A DNA stretch of 64,000 nucleotides from Rivularia sp. MS3 (GTDB taxonomy: Bacteria; Cyanobacteriota; Cyanobacteriia; Cyanobacteriales; Nostocaceae), in the NCBI GenBank assembly GCA_019192545.1, contig JAHCMI010000052.1, forward strand, positions 1 to 64,000, written 5' to 3'. Both the position numbers and the translations under genes were made by a program. The stretch's first letter is position 1. Every line of letters begins with the position of its first letter. The notes beneath the pieces were generated by a model. It ran no database searches. It was given only the letters and a program-made list of their open reading frames with translations, and was not told where the DNA came from. Positions 28,795-38,645 of the stretch are shown here, piece by piece.

Positions 28795-29668
28795 TAAATC
28801 TTAAAAATCCTCTTCTCCCCCTGCTTCCCCTGCTCCCCCTGCCTGTCCCACCCGGCATTTTTAATGTGGTCGAACACTAGCAGCTAGGGCACGCCATATA
28901 TGCTAGTAAGATTTCAGCCCTGCAAAAGATGAAAGCTAGTAGTCTATAAACTTAAAATTTCTAATGGGAAGCAAGTAAACAATAAAGACATTTTGTTTTT
29001 ACGATTAATTCGTAAATTTGAGTTCATGAATTCCTAATATAAATGTGTTATATACCAAATATAAATTCTTCACTTCTCATAATTAAACAGATTAACTAAT
29101 CTTAATTAATCTCATTAGTTTTGATAAGCAGTTGAATCTATAAAGGATGAAAGGTTTATAAAGACATACTCGATTATGTTTAAAAACCGAATCGAAACAA
29201 CATTAATATTTTCTTTATATTTACCTCTCTATGTGAAATCTTATATATTAGTTAACTTCAATTCAAGTGTTTTATTTAACAATTACATATTATTTTTAAG
29301 TAATTTATCATAACAATTAAATTTGAAATGAGTCATTAAGCTTAATTTCAATATGCTCTACCAAGAAAATATAGCGCTTTTCACTTGGGTGCAATACACT
29401 GCTGATTTACCTCACCCCCATCCCCTCTCCTTATTAAAGAGAGGGGTGTATTCTATTCAACTGAAAACTGCTATAATACATACCTCATATAGGAATCCGA
29501 TTTGAATATTCAAAAAAATTAGATGTTTGTAGGGTGTGTTACGACTTTAGTCTAACGCACCAAAACCCTTGTTTAATGGTGCGTTGCCCGCAGCAACCAA
29601 CATATTCTACGTACATTATGCCCTCTGGGCACGCTCCGCTAACAAAAATCAACGCCGCAATTCCTATA

Positions 29669-29784
29669 CAAGTAAGTCGGCAGAAAAACGCAACTATATA
29701 ACAAGATGTAAATTAACTTTAAACCCTTATTGCCACTGCCAACTGCTCTGTCCTAATTACAATTTTCAACGCCAACCTACTTAA
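29669..29784. mobile_element. MITE-like element, TAAGTAAGTCGGC family, copy C
   Basis: Left end CAAGTAAGTCGGC and right end GCCAACCTACTTAA. The interior shares AACAAGATGTAAATTA, TTTAAACCCTTAT and CAATTTTCAACGCC with the copy at 61883-62017. Confidence 0.7.
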
Positions 29785-29797
29785 TTACGAATTATAC

Positions 29798-30277
29798 TCA
29801 CTCCACCCGACAACGATTTTTATCATCGCAACCAAGTCTTTCGGCTCGTTGCTTAATTACAGTTTCTAAATTAGGTCTTCCAGTGAGACGCAAACGCAAA
29901 TCCGCCCAAATGCCGTAAATAAAGTTGGCGATCGCTCCTAAAATCGGCAGCTTTGTAATCGCGTAAACCCAACCCATTCCTAAAGCTTCGTAGACTCTCC
30001 GGAATACTTCAACGTTTTTAATTACCGTACCGTCGGGTAATATACCGTGAATTCTTCCCATTGCGGTTTCAAAATCGATGCCAGCATTTTCCTCTGGGTT
30101 GTAATCGTCTGCTGCAATATCAACAAATGCAACTTTTCCTCTACCAGCATCTTTTTTCTGCAAAAAATTAACTTCTCGCAAACAAAGGGGACATTCACCA
30201 TCGTAAAGAAGTTTGATTTCCCAGGTTTGATTAAAATTTTGGTGGGAATTATTTATCGTACTTGTTGAGGAAGACAT
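29798..30277 (-). CDS. DCC family thiol-disulfide oxidoreductase (DUF393)
   Basis: The 159-residue protein has the family signature at its start: KLLYDGECPLCLREV, giving the D-x-x-C-x-x-C motif with Cys29 and Cys32. This is followed by FVDIAADDY, HGILPDGTVIKNVEVFRRVY and the helical segment GWVYAITKLPILGAIANFIY. DCC proteins are predicted thioredoxin-like redox proteins, and their partners are unknown. It is a single gene upstream of the convergent repeat gap and downstream of the peroxidase gene on the same strand. The 193-bp gap holds a hairpin, so co-transcription is uncertain. Confidence 0.88.
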   Translation of the reverse strand: MSSSTSTINNSHQNFNQTWEIKLLYDGECPLCLREVNFLQKKDAGRGKVAFVDIAADDYNPEENAGIDFETAMGRIHGILPDGTVIKNVEVFRRVYEALGMGWVYAITKLPILGAIANFIYGIWADLRLRLTGRPNLETVIKQRAERLGCDDKNRCRVE

Positions 30278-30392
30278 AAAATTTTAACTTGATTTATATA
30301 AGTCGGATATATGGCTAATATATATATTGTGACAAAATATGAAGAAAAGTAAAGAAAATTAGGAATCTGTTTGTGGAAGCAACATAAAGAAA

Positions 30393-30451
30393 CCTCACCC
30401 CGCCCTTACGGGCACCCCTCTCCTTATAAAGGAGAGGAGATGGGAGTGAGG
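30393..30451. repeat. CCTCACCCC hairpin repeat
   Basis: CCTCACCCCGCC at one end and GGGAGTGAGG at the other enclose a smaller stem, CTCTCCTT-ATA-AAGGAGAG. It is a common cyanobacterial intergenic palindrome and lies just past the stop of the peroxidase gene, where it could help end transcription. Related pieces lie near 29410, 47030 and 54013. Confidence 0.7.
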
Positions 30452-30470
30452 TTAATAAGTTACATGCAAA

Positions 30471-33400
30471 TCAAACGAAACTAAATCCTTGGTCAAAGTT
30501 AGATATATTTTGAGTTACCACAGCAATCAAATCATCAACTCCGGCTGTAAAATCTCCAGATTTATTGGCATCGAAATACAAACCTGTTCCTCTAGGTAAT
30601 TCAGCGTCGTTAATTTCTTGTAATAGATAATCGGATGCTTTACCTTTTAGTACAATCGTATCCTGACTTACTTGAAAATCTGTAATTAAGGCGTAGTCAA
30701 AGATTCCTTTCCCGTGGTAGAAGACGTTGTTTTTATCTCCTAAACTAAAAGTATCTTTTCCGAATCCCCCGGTTAAGCTGTCAATTTCACCCATACCGAA
30801 TTGATTGCCGACACCGGTTAATTCATCGTCGCCGAAGCCACCGTTAAGGGTGTCGTTACCGTTTCCACCAATTTGGACATCATCGCTATTAAGAAAACCA
30901 GAACCAAATTCAATATTTCTAGGTTTACTAACTAAATTTGAGAGGTTGTTTTCTTCAATTTGTCTATTTTGTCGATTTTGACGAGAATTATTTCGACTAA
31001 ATCCACCAAATTTAAAATCCCCATTCAAAACATCGTTACCGTCTCCACCGAGTTGAGTGTCTTTACCGAAGCCACCGTTAAGGGTGTCGTTACCGTCTCC
31101 ACCAAGTTGAGTATCATTGCTATCCAATCGGCTAAAGCGATTTTGACGGATGTCATTGTTGCTTAACTCGGTAGAAAAACTTTGGCGATTTAGCTGACTT
31201 CTTCTACCAAAGTTGGAATCACCGTTGATTTTATCGTCACCTTCTCCACCATCGAGATAATCGTTGCCAAATCTACCAAAAATTTTGTCGTTACCGCTCA
31301 AACCTTTAATTAAATCGTTACGAAAACTGCCCTTTAAATAATCGTTAAACTCAGTACCTTTAATTTCACGATTTATGTTTGGTTTAGATACGGCTAAGTT
31401 ATCTGCAATATTTTCGTTACTAGCATTACCTATCTTCACTAAAACGGTTTCGTTATCTTCTAATACAGAATCATTCAGAAGATTTACGGTGATTGTTTTG
31501 CTGGTTTCACCGGGATTAAAAGTCAACTTACCTTTACTTTGGGCGTAATCTTCCCCCTTGGTTGCCGTACCGTCGATAGTTTCAAAATCTACCGTCACAA
31601 TCGAACTGCTAACATCTGACAAGTTAACAACAAACTCTAACAATCCTTCCTTAGAACTGTTTGCGTCGTCAATACTAAGGTTGGGAACAATAAAAGCATT
31701 GTCTGGAATAATGTAATCCGGGTCTGTATTGCGACTAATAATGTCCGAAAGCGTGGTGGTTTGTAAATCTGGATCGAGAACTAATAAATCCTCAAGCTGA
31801 TTCAAATAAAAGAAGCGATCGCCGTCTCGGAGCCGAGTAAATTGGTCGATAAGAACTTTACTAAATAGTTCGCCAACCAAACCACCGTTTACGGGGTCTT
31901 CGGATATTCCACCAATCCAAAAATCAACTTGTTCTACCGATTCGTAAATTGATGCAAATCTAGCTGCAACTTCTGGATCGGAAGTAATTCCTTGCTGTCT
32001 ATCGGTTGTCAAAAAAGCGGTAGCGGGTCGCAATCCCAAACCCCTACGAGCATCGTTATAGCTGGGAAGTCCAACATCTCTCCCCCTTTGAATATTCACC
32101 GCTGCTAAATCAAAACCACCAGTTGCCGGGGCATCGGTACCAACTCCAAATAAGAAGTTTCGCACGCCATCGACTACCAAATTATCAACTGCTTGGGATT
32201 GTTGGGTAGTTAATCCAGCAAGCACAGAATCGGCACCATTATTAATAATTTTGTCTGTGGTGAAAAAGGCTTCCCCTAACGGAATAGTTCCGGCGGAAGT
32301 ACCATCGGCATTAACGCGCCGCAATTCTGGAGAAAGTTGGGAATGTCCCAAACGAAAACTGACGTTGGCAAATTCTTGACTAATTCTAGGGTCAATATTT
32401 GGCTTGTAGCCAGAATAATTTTCGACTAAATTCTTACCAATTAACAACGGCAGATAATCGTTATAGGTAATTTGCTGAATTTGAGCGCCGATGACTTTAC
32501 GAGCCGATTCATAGATAAAATCGTTTTTCGACAATCCCGAATGCTCTAACAAATTTAAAATGTCAGAGTCTCCAGCTTCGATTCTACGAGCAATATCTTC
32601 GGCAACAGAATTATGTTCTCTAACAAATAAGGTATGAGCGGCGGTTAATCCAATTTGTTCGTTAGCCCTGGGGTCTCCAGCTATAAACAATTCTTCTTGT
32701 GGCAATCCCAAAGGATTCCCATTAGGGAAAGGAGGATTAGCAGTATTAAACGGTAGCAATTCCTCACCATTAATATTCTGGCTTTTCAACTCCCCACTAC
32801 CATCATTAGCTCTTAAAAAATCTGCTCGGTCTTTTTCGGAGCCATATACCTGGGAACCATCAATAAAAGAAGTTATCTCATTAACCTGCTGGCGAGGTTT
32901 TCCTTCTATTCCGGTACCGGAAGCGGCAGTAATTCGAGTCAACGGAATAAATGGAGTACCTGCTTGACGCTGGCTCGGAGCTTCTAATTGAGCAATTGCA
33001 ATTTCTCCATTTTCGGGAGCAACTTCAGCATTAGAAACAAGGCTATCAACTGCTGGTAAACTTTCGGGTGCAGTATTGCCTAAAAAGGGAAGAATCAATC
33101 CTGAAGGTTGTAGGGAAGATGCCGAACTAGCTTGTCTTACGTTTACATTTAGTTGCGATTGAGCAACACCCAAGCGAGGAAGATTCTTGGCAATTGGATC
33201 GTCAGCATCCACCGGAATAAAAAACGCTTCATTGCCTCCTTCATTCAAATCTAAATCGTGGTCGAGAAACTGCCCCCATTGCCAAATCCAGTCGCTGGCA
33301 CCAATTGCATTGGGTACGGATTTAGTTTGTGCGGAAATCGCATTACTAATTTTACGAGGGTTAGGAAGTTTCGATGGACCGATAAATGGATTATTTGGCT

Positions 33401-33536
33401 GACTTTTGGTAATACCTCTAGGTAAATTGAACCCGTCTTCATAAGCTGGTTTGAGCAGTCTTCTTAACAGCGAACCAGCTTCACCTAAATTATCTGGATG
33501 ATTATCAGAACCATTAATAGTTCGGAATTTAATCAT
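30471..33536 (-). CDS. Secreted animal-type haem peroxidase with Calx-beta and RTX repeats
   Basis: The 1021-residue protein has AAGGAG seven bases before the ATG. Residues 1-600 are an animal-type haem peroxidase: distal His93 in WQWGQFLDHDLDL, the catalytic Arg in TLFVREHNSVA (Arg306) and proximal His398 in SFRLGHSQLSPEL. Residues 635-705 match a Calx-beta domain (LLEFVVNLSDVSSSIVTVDF, then TATKGEDY). Residues 730-960 hold RTX calcium-binding nonapeptides (GGDGNDTLNGGFG and variants). There is no N-terminal signal peptide, so type I secretion through the C-terminus is expected. Peroxidases of this group oxidise halides or phenolics and may serve in defence or matrix cross-linking. No type I transporter gene is in the window. 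Confidence 0.93.
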   Translation of the reverse strand: MIKFRTINGSDNHPDNLGEAGSLLRRLLKPAYEDGFNLPRGITKSQPNNPFIGPSKLPNPRKISNAISAQTKSVPNAIGASDWIWQWGQFLDHDLDLNEGGNEAFFIPVDADDPIAKNLPRLGVAQSQLNVNVRQASSASSLQPSGLILPFLGNTAPESLPAVDSLVSNAEVAPENGEIAIAQLEAPSQRQAGTPFIPLTRITAASGTGIEGKPRQQVNEITSFIDGSQVYGSEKDRADFLRANDGSGELKSQNINGEELLPFNTANPPFPNGNPLGLPQEELFIAGDPRANEQIGLTAAHTLFVREHNSVAEDIARRIEAGDSDILNLLEHSGLSKNDFIYESARKVIGAQIQQITYNDYLPLLIGKNLVENYSGYKPNIDPRISQEFANVSFRLGHSQLSPELRRVNADGTSAGTIPLGEAFFTTDKIINNGADSVLAGLTTQQSQAVDNLVVDGVRNFLFGVGTDAPATGGFDLAAVNIQRGRDVGLPSYNDARRGLGLRPATAFLTTDRQQGITSDPEVAARFASIYESVEQVDFWIGGISEDPVNGGLVGELFSKVLIDQFTRLRDGDRFFYLNQLEDLLVLDPDLQTTTLSDIISRNTDPDYIIPDNAFIVPNLSIDDANSSKEGLLEFVVNLSDVSSSIVTVDFETIDGTATKGEDYAQSKGKLTFNPGETSKTITVNLLNDSVLEDNETVLVKIGNASNENIADNLAVSKPNINREIKGTEFNDYLKGSFRNDLIKGLSGNDKIFGRFGNDYLDGGEGDDKINGDSNFGRRSQLNRQSFSTELSNNDIRQNRFSRLDSNDTQLGGDGNDTLNGGFGKDTQLGGDGNDVLNGDFKFGGFSRNNSRQNRQNRQIEENNLSNLVSKPRNIEFGSGFLNSDDVQIGGNGNDTLNGGFGDDELTGVGNQFGMGEIDSLTGGFGKDTFSLGDKNNVFYHGKGIFDYALITDFQVSQDTIVLKGKASDYLLQEINDAELPRGTGLYFDANKSGDFTAGVDDLIAVVTQNISNFDQGFSFV

Positions 33537-34499
33537 TATTTTCTCCTTTTTACGAGTGTGGATGCTATTTCTACACCCCGAACAATGCCTTCATTAATTT
33601 TTTGAGTTTCTAAGTTTTTGAATTAATGATGGTCGTATAAATACTCTTCAGCTTTCTACTACAAAATTATTATTTGGATTACAGATTAATATTTCACGTG
33701 AATTCAAACACCAGAACAAAGTTACTCTTGAAAAAGCCGGATGAAAGTAATTATTTTCACCCTTTTCCCTTTGCCTTATGCCCCCTGCATTCTTATAAAC
33801 CAATAAATTCGTAGTTTTATTCAGTTTTTCCCTATGTTATGCAATATGATTCTTGATAGCTCTTTATACCCATGATAGTTAAATTATTTCTTAATGAATT
33901 AACTAGAAGACATTTTAAGATTAAAATTTCATTAACTAAAATTATGTGTTTTTAATTATGAGAAACCAATGAATAAATTATTTATGAATCAAGCAGCAAT
34001 TGCCGCTGTAAAGAGTAGGGGAAGAAAACTATTTTAAGTCAAAAAAACCCCATCGAAATAAACTTTAAAATTTGGGTTGAATTCCCCATCGTCACACGGT
34101 GAAAGAATTGGGTTGGGATAACAGCCCCTTCCCAATTCCAGCCTTCTTCCTTCTTCGGCTCAAACCTTCTTCCTTCGTTTTAATGTGATGGGTTCCCTGC
34201 CGACTGCCTAAAAACGACTATCTCAATAGCATACTAAGTACTGAAGATGCCCAGTTGGCTTGGCGCACCAGGCTGCCTAAGTCCTATGAAGTTTTATAAA
34301 TATTTTGATGATGATCGAAAGGGGAGGAGAGGGGAGATATTAATTTTCGGCTTTAAAAAACTAGCTCTGAGACTTACGATATAAAACTTTCTAGAAAAAT
34401 CTCTATGATTACCCTAAATAAAAATTTATTTAAAAAATGTTACAAAGTTTAGTAAAATGACCTTAATAATAAAATAAGTATTTCTTACTATTGATAATC
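33537..34499. other. Intergenic region upstream of peroxidase and ndhD
   Basis: No gene in 0.96 kb. It must contain the divergent promoters of the peroxidase and ndhD genes. It carries short repeats: an inverted copy (34198-34247) of the sequence at 10539-10608, and a run of CCTTCTTCCTTCTTCGGCTC-type repeats near 34140-34175. Confidence 0.55.
34198..34247. repeat. Inverted copy of the TATGCTATT-GTCGTTTTTAGG repeat
   Basis: CTGCCTAAAAACGACTATCT then CAATAGCATACTAAGTACTG is the reverse complement, with few changes, of positions about 10545-10606. It shows a dispersed repeat of roughly 50-60 bp. Confidence 0.7.
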
Positions 34500-36182
34500 A
34501 TGGCGGAACATTTTCCTTGGCTAACCGCGATAGTTTTATTTCCACTTATTGCTTCAGCATTCATTCCATTGATACCGAGTAAAAGTGGTAATCGCGTCAG
34601 ATGGTATGCCACCGGGGTGGGGATGGCAGATTTTGTATTAATGTGTGTCGCCTTTTGGCGGAATTACGATGCAAGTAGTGCAAGTTTTCAACTAGCGGAA
34701 AGTTATGCTTGGGTGCCTCAGTTAGGTTTTAACTGGGCTGTTTCCGTCGATGGTTTATCCGTTCCTTTGGTATTATTGGCTGGTTTTGTAACGACTCTTG
34801 CCATGTTTAGTGCTTGGCAAGTTGACCGCAGGTCGCATTTATTTTACTTTCTGATGCTGGTGCTGTATTCGGCACAGATTGGGGTATTTGTGGCTCAGGA
34901 TTTAATGTTGTTCTTTATTATGTGGGAAGTTGAATTAGTTCCCGTATATTTACTGATTAACATTTGGGGTGGTAAAAACCGACGTTATGCAGCAACCAAG
35001 TTCATACTCTACACCGCAGCCGCTTCGATATTTATTTTAGTCGCTGGGATAGCAATGGCTTTGTATGGCGGCGATAATGTAACTTTTGATATTGCGGCTT
35101 TGGCAACGAAGGATTATTCGTTAGGCTTCGAGTTGCTGTTATATGCGGGATTATTAATAGCATTCGGCGTTAAGTTAGCAATTTTCCCTTTACATACATG
35201 GTTGCCAGATGCCCACGGTGAAGCTAGCACTCCGGTATCGATGATTTTGGCTGGTGTATTGTTGAAAATGGGTAGTTACGGATTAATTCGACTCAATTTA
35301 GAATTACTTACCGAAGCACACATTTACTTTGCACCAGTTTTAGCCACCTTGGGAGTAATTAATATAATTTACGGTGCTTTAAATTCTTTTGCTCAAACTC
35401 ATATGAAACGACGTTTGGCTTATTCGTCAGTTTCTCACATGGGATTTGTACTTTTAGGAATCGCTTCGTTTACAGATTTGGGAATCAACGGCGCAATGTT
35501 ACAGATGATTTCCCACGGTTTGATTGCCTCGGTATTATTCTTCTTGGCTGGGGTAACTTACGATAGAACTCATACCATGAAAATGGATGATATGGGTGGA
35601 ATTGGTAAAGTAATGCCTAAAGTATTCGCTTTATGTACGATGGCAGCAATGGCTTCTTTAGCGCTTCCAGGCATGAGCGGATTTATTAGCGAGCTTTCGG
35701 TGTTAGTTGGCGTAACCACAAGCGATATTTACAGTTCAACTTTCTGTACCGTAACGGTTTTCCTAGCTTCAGTAGGGATTATCTTAACTCCGATTTATTT
35801 ACTTGATTTATTGAAACAGGTATTTTACGGAGAAGGAAAAGTTGTTTGCGACATTGGCAATAAGAAATACGAAAATTTAGAAGCAGAAGGAACAGCTTGT
35901 TTCGGTACCGATTGCGTTTTACCGGGTGAATCAATTTACAGAGATGCAAGCGCTCGGGAAGTTTTTATAGCAGCTTGTTTCTTGGTGTTAATTATCGGAA
36001 TTGGCTTTTATCCTAAAGCTGCAATGGGGATATATGATGCCAAGACAGTAGCTGTGAATGCTCAAGTTAGGGAATCTTATACCCGAATAGCTGAAAGCAA
36101 TCCCGGTGTTTACGCAAGAGGAAATGCGACACCTAAAATTGCTAAAGCTGAAGTTGTTCCGGTTTTGGGGACAGTGAAGTAG
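34500..36182 (+). CDS. ndhD: NAD(P)H-quinone oxidoreductase (NDH-1) subunit 4
   Basis: I take the ATG at 34500 ([16 protein letters not shown]), since the TTG at 34491 only adds three residues. The 560-residue protein has about 14 transmembrane helices and the antiporter-like core of complex I subunits: [20 protein letters not shown] with the conserved membrane Glu, [20 protein letters not shown] with the conserved Lys, and [14 protein letters not shown]. It translocates protons in thylakoid NDH-1. The C-terminal loop ([19 protein letters not shown]) and the general sequence suggest a respiratory/cyclic NdhD1/D2 type rather than the CO2-uptake NdhD3/D4 type. No ndhF partner is next to it, so it stands alone. 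An intrinsic terminator follows. Confidence 0.95.
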   Translation: MAEHFPWLTAIVLFPLIASAFIPLIPSKSGNRVRWYATGVGMADFVLMCVAFWRNYDASSASFQLAESYAWVPQLGFNWAVSVDGLSVPLVLLAGFVTTLAMFSAWQVDRRSHLFYFLMLVLYSAQIGVFVAQDLMLFFIMWEVELVPVYLLINIWGGKNRRYAATKFILYTAAASIFILVAGIAMALYGGDNVTFDIAALATKDYSLGFELLLYAGLLIAFGVKLAIFPLHTWLPDAHGEASTPVSMILAGVLLKMGSYGLIRLNLELLTEAHIYFAPVLATLGVINIIYGALNSFAQTHMKRRLAYSSVSHMGFVLLGIASFTDLGINGAMLQMISHGLIASVLFFLAGVTYDRTHTMKMDDMGGIGKVMPKVFALCTMAAMASLALPGMSGFISELSVLVGVTTSDIYSSTFCTVTVFLASVGIILTPIYLLDLLKQVFYGEGKVVCDIGNKKYENLEAEGTACFGTDCVLPGESIYRDASAREVFIAACFLVLIIGIGFYPKAAMGIYDAKTVAVNAQVRESYTRIAESNPGVYARGNATPKIAKAEVVPVLGTVK

Positions 36183-36220
36183 TGATTCGGTAGTACGGGA
36201 AAATTGAATAAATAATTTAG

Positions 36221-36252
36221 AGACGTTGTGTAATGCAGCGTCTTTGTTTTTT
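36221..36252 (+). terminator. Intrinsic terminator of ndhD
   Basis: AGACGTTG and CAGCGTCT form an 8-bp stem with one G-T pair and a 7-base loop, followed by TTGTTTTTT. It begins 38 bp after the ndhD stop codon. Confidence 0.75.
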
Positions 36253-36418
36253 GGTTGTAACTCCAATCGTTTTTTAGGAAGATTATTAGTAAAAAATAAC
36301 CGCAGAGACGCAGAGAGCGCAGAGGAAACAGATAAAGAGAAATAGGTGATAGTAACGTAGAGATGTTACAGCACAACGTCTTCATGTAAATCACGTCTGA
36401 GGTGAATTAATATACAAG

Positions 36419-36481
36419 GGTGTGTTACGGCACAAGAAATGTAGTTGAAAGTCGATCTGTTTGAAAATGCCGTAACGCACC
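36419..36481. repeat. Palindromic element with GGTGTGTTACGGCA ends
   Basis: GGTGTGTTACGGCA at 36419-36432 and TGCCGTAACGCACC at 36468-36481 are inverted repeats with one mismatch around a 35-bp middle. A related sequence, GGTGTGTTACGACTTTAGTC then TAACGCACC, occurs at about 29533-29561. Confidence 0.7.
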
Positions 36482-36875
36482 ATTATGTGTAAAAAATTAT
36501 GTTTAATATACAATAATTGGTTAAAAAATAAGTGATTTGCAAGATATACAGCAGTTTGCAGTTAAATAAGGTACATAACTATATTCTAAAACTCTTGTGA
36601 GATGGAGAGAAGTTGCAGCGCGGAGGTTCCCACAGTACGAGCAAACTAAGTCGCACCTCAATAATTATTACCCTGGTTTATGGCATTTTTTGCTGCCTTG
36701 ATATCTATAACCATGTGGGTCTAAATTCATGCAATACTACGTTATATCTATCATGCCAATTATAAATGTCTTGTTCTACATATTCCTAAGATAATACTAC
36801 TTGGTTATGAGTCCAGGATTATTCTAATTGGACAGTACATCTTTCTTCTACAATATAGTTGTGGAGTGAATTTTT

Positions 36876-37805
36876 ATGAAGCCTACTAATAACGGTTCTG
36901 ATATCATTATCGAAGAACAAAATAGTTTCGCGCAGGCTACAGCTTCAGCAAGTGCTGCTAGTTTTCTGGAACAATTATTCGACAACCAAACAGTTGATCT
37001 GCCTCTAAGTGCTAGTGCTGATGCAATAGCAAGCGCCTCTACCACAACTATTGGTTTGTATAATTCAACACCTATAAAAACCGCTAATGGGGCAGATGTT
37101 ATTAAAGGGATTGGCAAAGCTGAAAGTATTGCCAGAGCCATAGCTTCAGCCAAAGTGGAGGCAATAATTGAAGCTATTAACAACTCTAATATTGATGTTA
37201 GTGCTGCTGCTACTGCATTTGCTAAAGCAGTTGCCAACGCCACTGCTGTAGGCATTGATAGCTCAAGCACTATCTCTACAGGTAATGCAAAGGATATTGT
37301 TGTTGGAGAAGCAACTGCCATTGGCATAGCAGAAGCTATTGCAGAAGCCTCAGCAAATATTTCATCCATTAACGATGAGTCTAGTACTGTGAAACTTGAT
37401 ACCTTCGCCGAGGCACTAGGAACTGCTGTAGTCAATGCAGAAGCCATTGGTATCAGGGGAGGCAAATACGACTTAGGAAATGGTAGTGACATAATCAGAG
37501 CCAGTGCCACGGGTGTTGGTCTCAATATGGGTGTAAAAGACGTTTTGATCGATGGTGGAAGAGGCAGTGATACATTCGATCTTCAGAGTGGCACGGGTGA
37601 AGTAATTGGCGGAAAAGGAAATGACCTGCTCGTTTTAGAGGGCAGCATGACTGATTACACTTTTACTACTTTAGATTTGAAGCTTGGGGTTAATATCCAA
37701 GATAGTAACAACAACACCGATCTATTCGTCAGTGGGGTTGAGGAATTTAAATTTGTTGCGGACTCTGACATCACTTATAAATACGCCGACTTGGTATTTA
37801 CCTAA
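36876..37805 (+). CDS. Ala-rich repeat protein with RTX-like C-terminus
   Basis: The 309-residue acidic protein is built from about three degenerate repeats. Each pairs a glycine/aspartate turn (TANGADVIKGIG; STGNAKDIVVGE; LGNGSDIIRASA) with an alanine-rich amphipathic stretch (IARAIASAKVEAIIEA; IAEAIAEASANI). The C-terminal 80 residues, with IDGGRGSDTFDLQSGTG and VIGGKGNDLLVLEG and then YTFTT, resemble RTX calcium-binding repeats and the cyanobacterial 'GKGNDLL...Y.F' ending. There is no signal peptide, so type I secretion is possible. I do not recognise the Ala-rich part as a named family. It has its own ATG with a purine-rich GTGGAG upstream and stands alone. Base composition is more GC-rich than its surroundings, as expected for Ala-rich coding DNA. 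Confidence 0.8.
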   Translation: MKPTNNGSDIIIEEQNSFAQATASASAASFLEQLFDNQTVDLPLSASADAIASASTTTIGLYNSTPIKTANGADVIKGIGKAESIARAIASAKVEAIIEAINNSNIDVSAAATAFAKAVANATAVGIDSSSTISTGNAKDIVVGEATAIGIAEAIAEASANISSINDESSTVKLDTFAEALGTAVVNAEAIGIRGGKYDLGNGSDIIRASATGVGLNMGVKDVLIDGGRGSDTFDLQSGTGEVIGGKGNDLLVLEGSMTDYTFTTLDLKLGVNIQDSNNNTDLFVSGVEEFKFVADSDITYKYADLVFT

Positions 37806-37878
37806 CTGCGATTTAGCCATCATATTGCTGGGATTAGTTCAGTTTTAATTCATTTTTTAAGGTTTCATTTCGTGACAT

Positions 37879-37923
37879 AATCCCACGGTTCCACTTCGTT
37901 TATGTCGTCTCAACCGTGGGATT
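37879..37923. repeat. Hairpin with 12-bp perfect arms
   Basis: AATCCCACGGTT and AACCGTGGGATT pair perfectly around a 21-base loop, 74 bp after the stop of the Ala-rich gene. No T-run follows, so it is at best a weak terminator on its own. Confidence 0.7.
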
Positions 37924-38634
37924 CTGGGGTAAAACAGAAATTGCAGTCTGAGACTGTCTTACATTTCATAACCTAAAATACAGTTGCTGCCGGGAGCAAT
38001 ATTCTCTCCCCTTGTCTGAACAGATCGATTTGTTAACTGAACCGTATTGTTTCATAACCCAGCGGGTACCAAAAAGTTTTTCTATAGCTGCGATCGCGAA
38101 TCAAAATCGCCGCTATGGAAAGATTAGAAAAAAGGTTTAAAGCTGATGTCACAAGAGTTACCGCAGACAAGAAAGTCCAAAACTTACCAACAACTTTGAT
38201 ACTTTTATAACTTGAATAAATATAAATTATCACATAATACTTGATTAAAAGTGCAAAGTAGCATAATATTATCCGCCTTTTAGCTGTTATTTAACCTTAT
38301 TGTTAAGGCATATATTCTTTCTTTAAAAAATATTAGGAATTGAATGAATAATTTATTTCTTGTCTAGAATTTTGGGGAGGGATTATGTAATTACATCGCA
38401 TGGTCTTTCTGCATCAGAATAATTAAGGGGACATGTTGTACGAGAGTGCGATTAGCCCGACTCGGGAAGAACCTCAAGTAGTCTAGAGCTAATCTTCCGC
38501 AACCTGTTACCGATAAGTTGATAGTTTTGATAGGTTCGGTTCCCATTTAGAAGTATTTCCTACAGCAGCAGGCTGCGTACAGTCTGGTAGTTATACCTGT
38601 CAACAGTTAACATCTGATAATCAATTTTATTATT

Positions 38635-38639
38635 AGGAG
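38635..38639 (+). promoter_or_regulatory. Strong ribosome binding site of the RiPP precursor
   Basis: AGGAG six bases before the ATG at 38646. This is the best-placed site in this region, in keeping with a precursor needed in high amounts. Confidence 0.75.
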
Positions 38640-38645
38640 AAAATA

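Larger units (their letters stand above)
28431..29797. other. Intergenic region with two MITE-like elements
   Basis: No credible gene in 1.37 kb. Contents: a GTAGTTGCGC...GCAACTAC hairpin near 28556-28593, the 126-bp element (28669-28794), a pyrimidine-rich CTCCCCCTGCTTCCCCTGCT stretch near 28815, a CCTCACCCCCATCCCCTCTC hairpin half near 29410-29450, a GGTGTGTTACG/TAACGCACC inverted repeat near 29533-29560, and the TAAGTAAGTCGGC-family element (29669-29784). Confidence 0.65.
36183..36875. other. Intergenic region after ndhD
   Basis: No gene. In order: the ndhD terminator, a CGCAGAGACGCAGAGAGCGC repeat (36301-36328; relatives near 51221 and 56941), and a palindromic element (36419-36481). The last 300 bp are unremarkable and should include the promoter of the Ala-rich protein gene. 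Confidence 0.6.
37806..38645. other. Intergenic region and long leader of the RiPP precursor gene
   Basis: No gene. A strong hairpin (37879-37923) follows the Ala-rich gene. The stretch 38399-38630 is less AT-rich than its flanks and contains several potential stems, such as GATTAGCCCGACTCGGG and AGTCTAGAGCTAATCTTCCG near 38450-38500. It could be a structured 5' leader, but I match it to no known riboswitch or RNA. Confidence 0.45.

Noticed and set aside
29569-29784. A 71-codon plus-strand frame in the repeat-rich gap
   Set aside because: Most of it runs through a MITE-like element and other repeats, and the product has no recognisable features.
36848-37525. A 225-codon open frame on the minus strand opposite the Ala-rich protein gene
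   Set aside because: It is the mirror of an Ala/Gly-rich plus-strand gene whose codon bias keeps the opposite frame open; its own product is low-complexity Ala/Ser/Leu with no ribosome binding site.
38033-38233. A 66-codon minus-strand frame upstream of the RiPP precursor
   Set aside because: Low-complexity hydrophobic product in AT-rich intergenic DNA, no ribosome binding site or family match.
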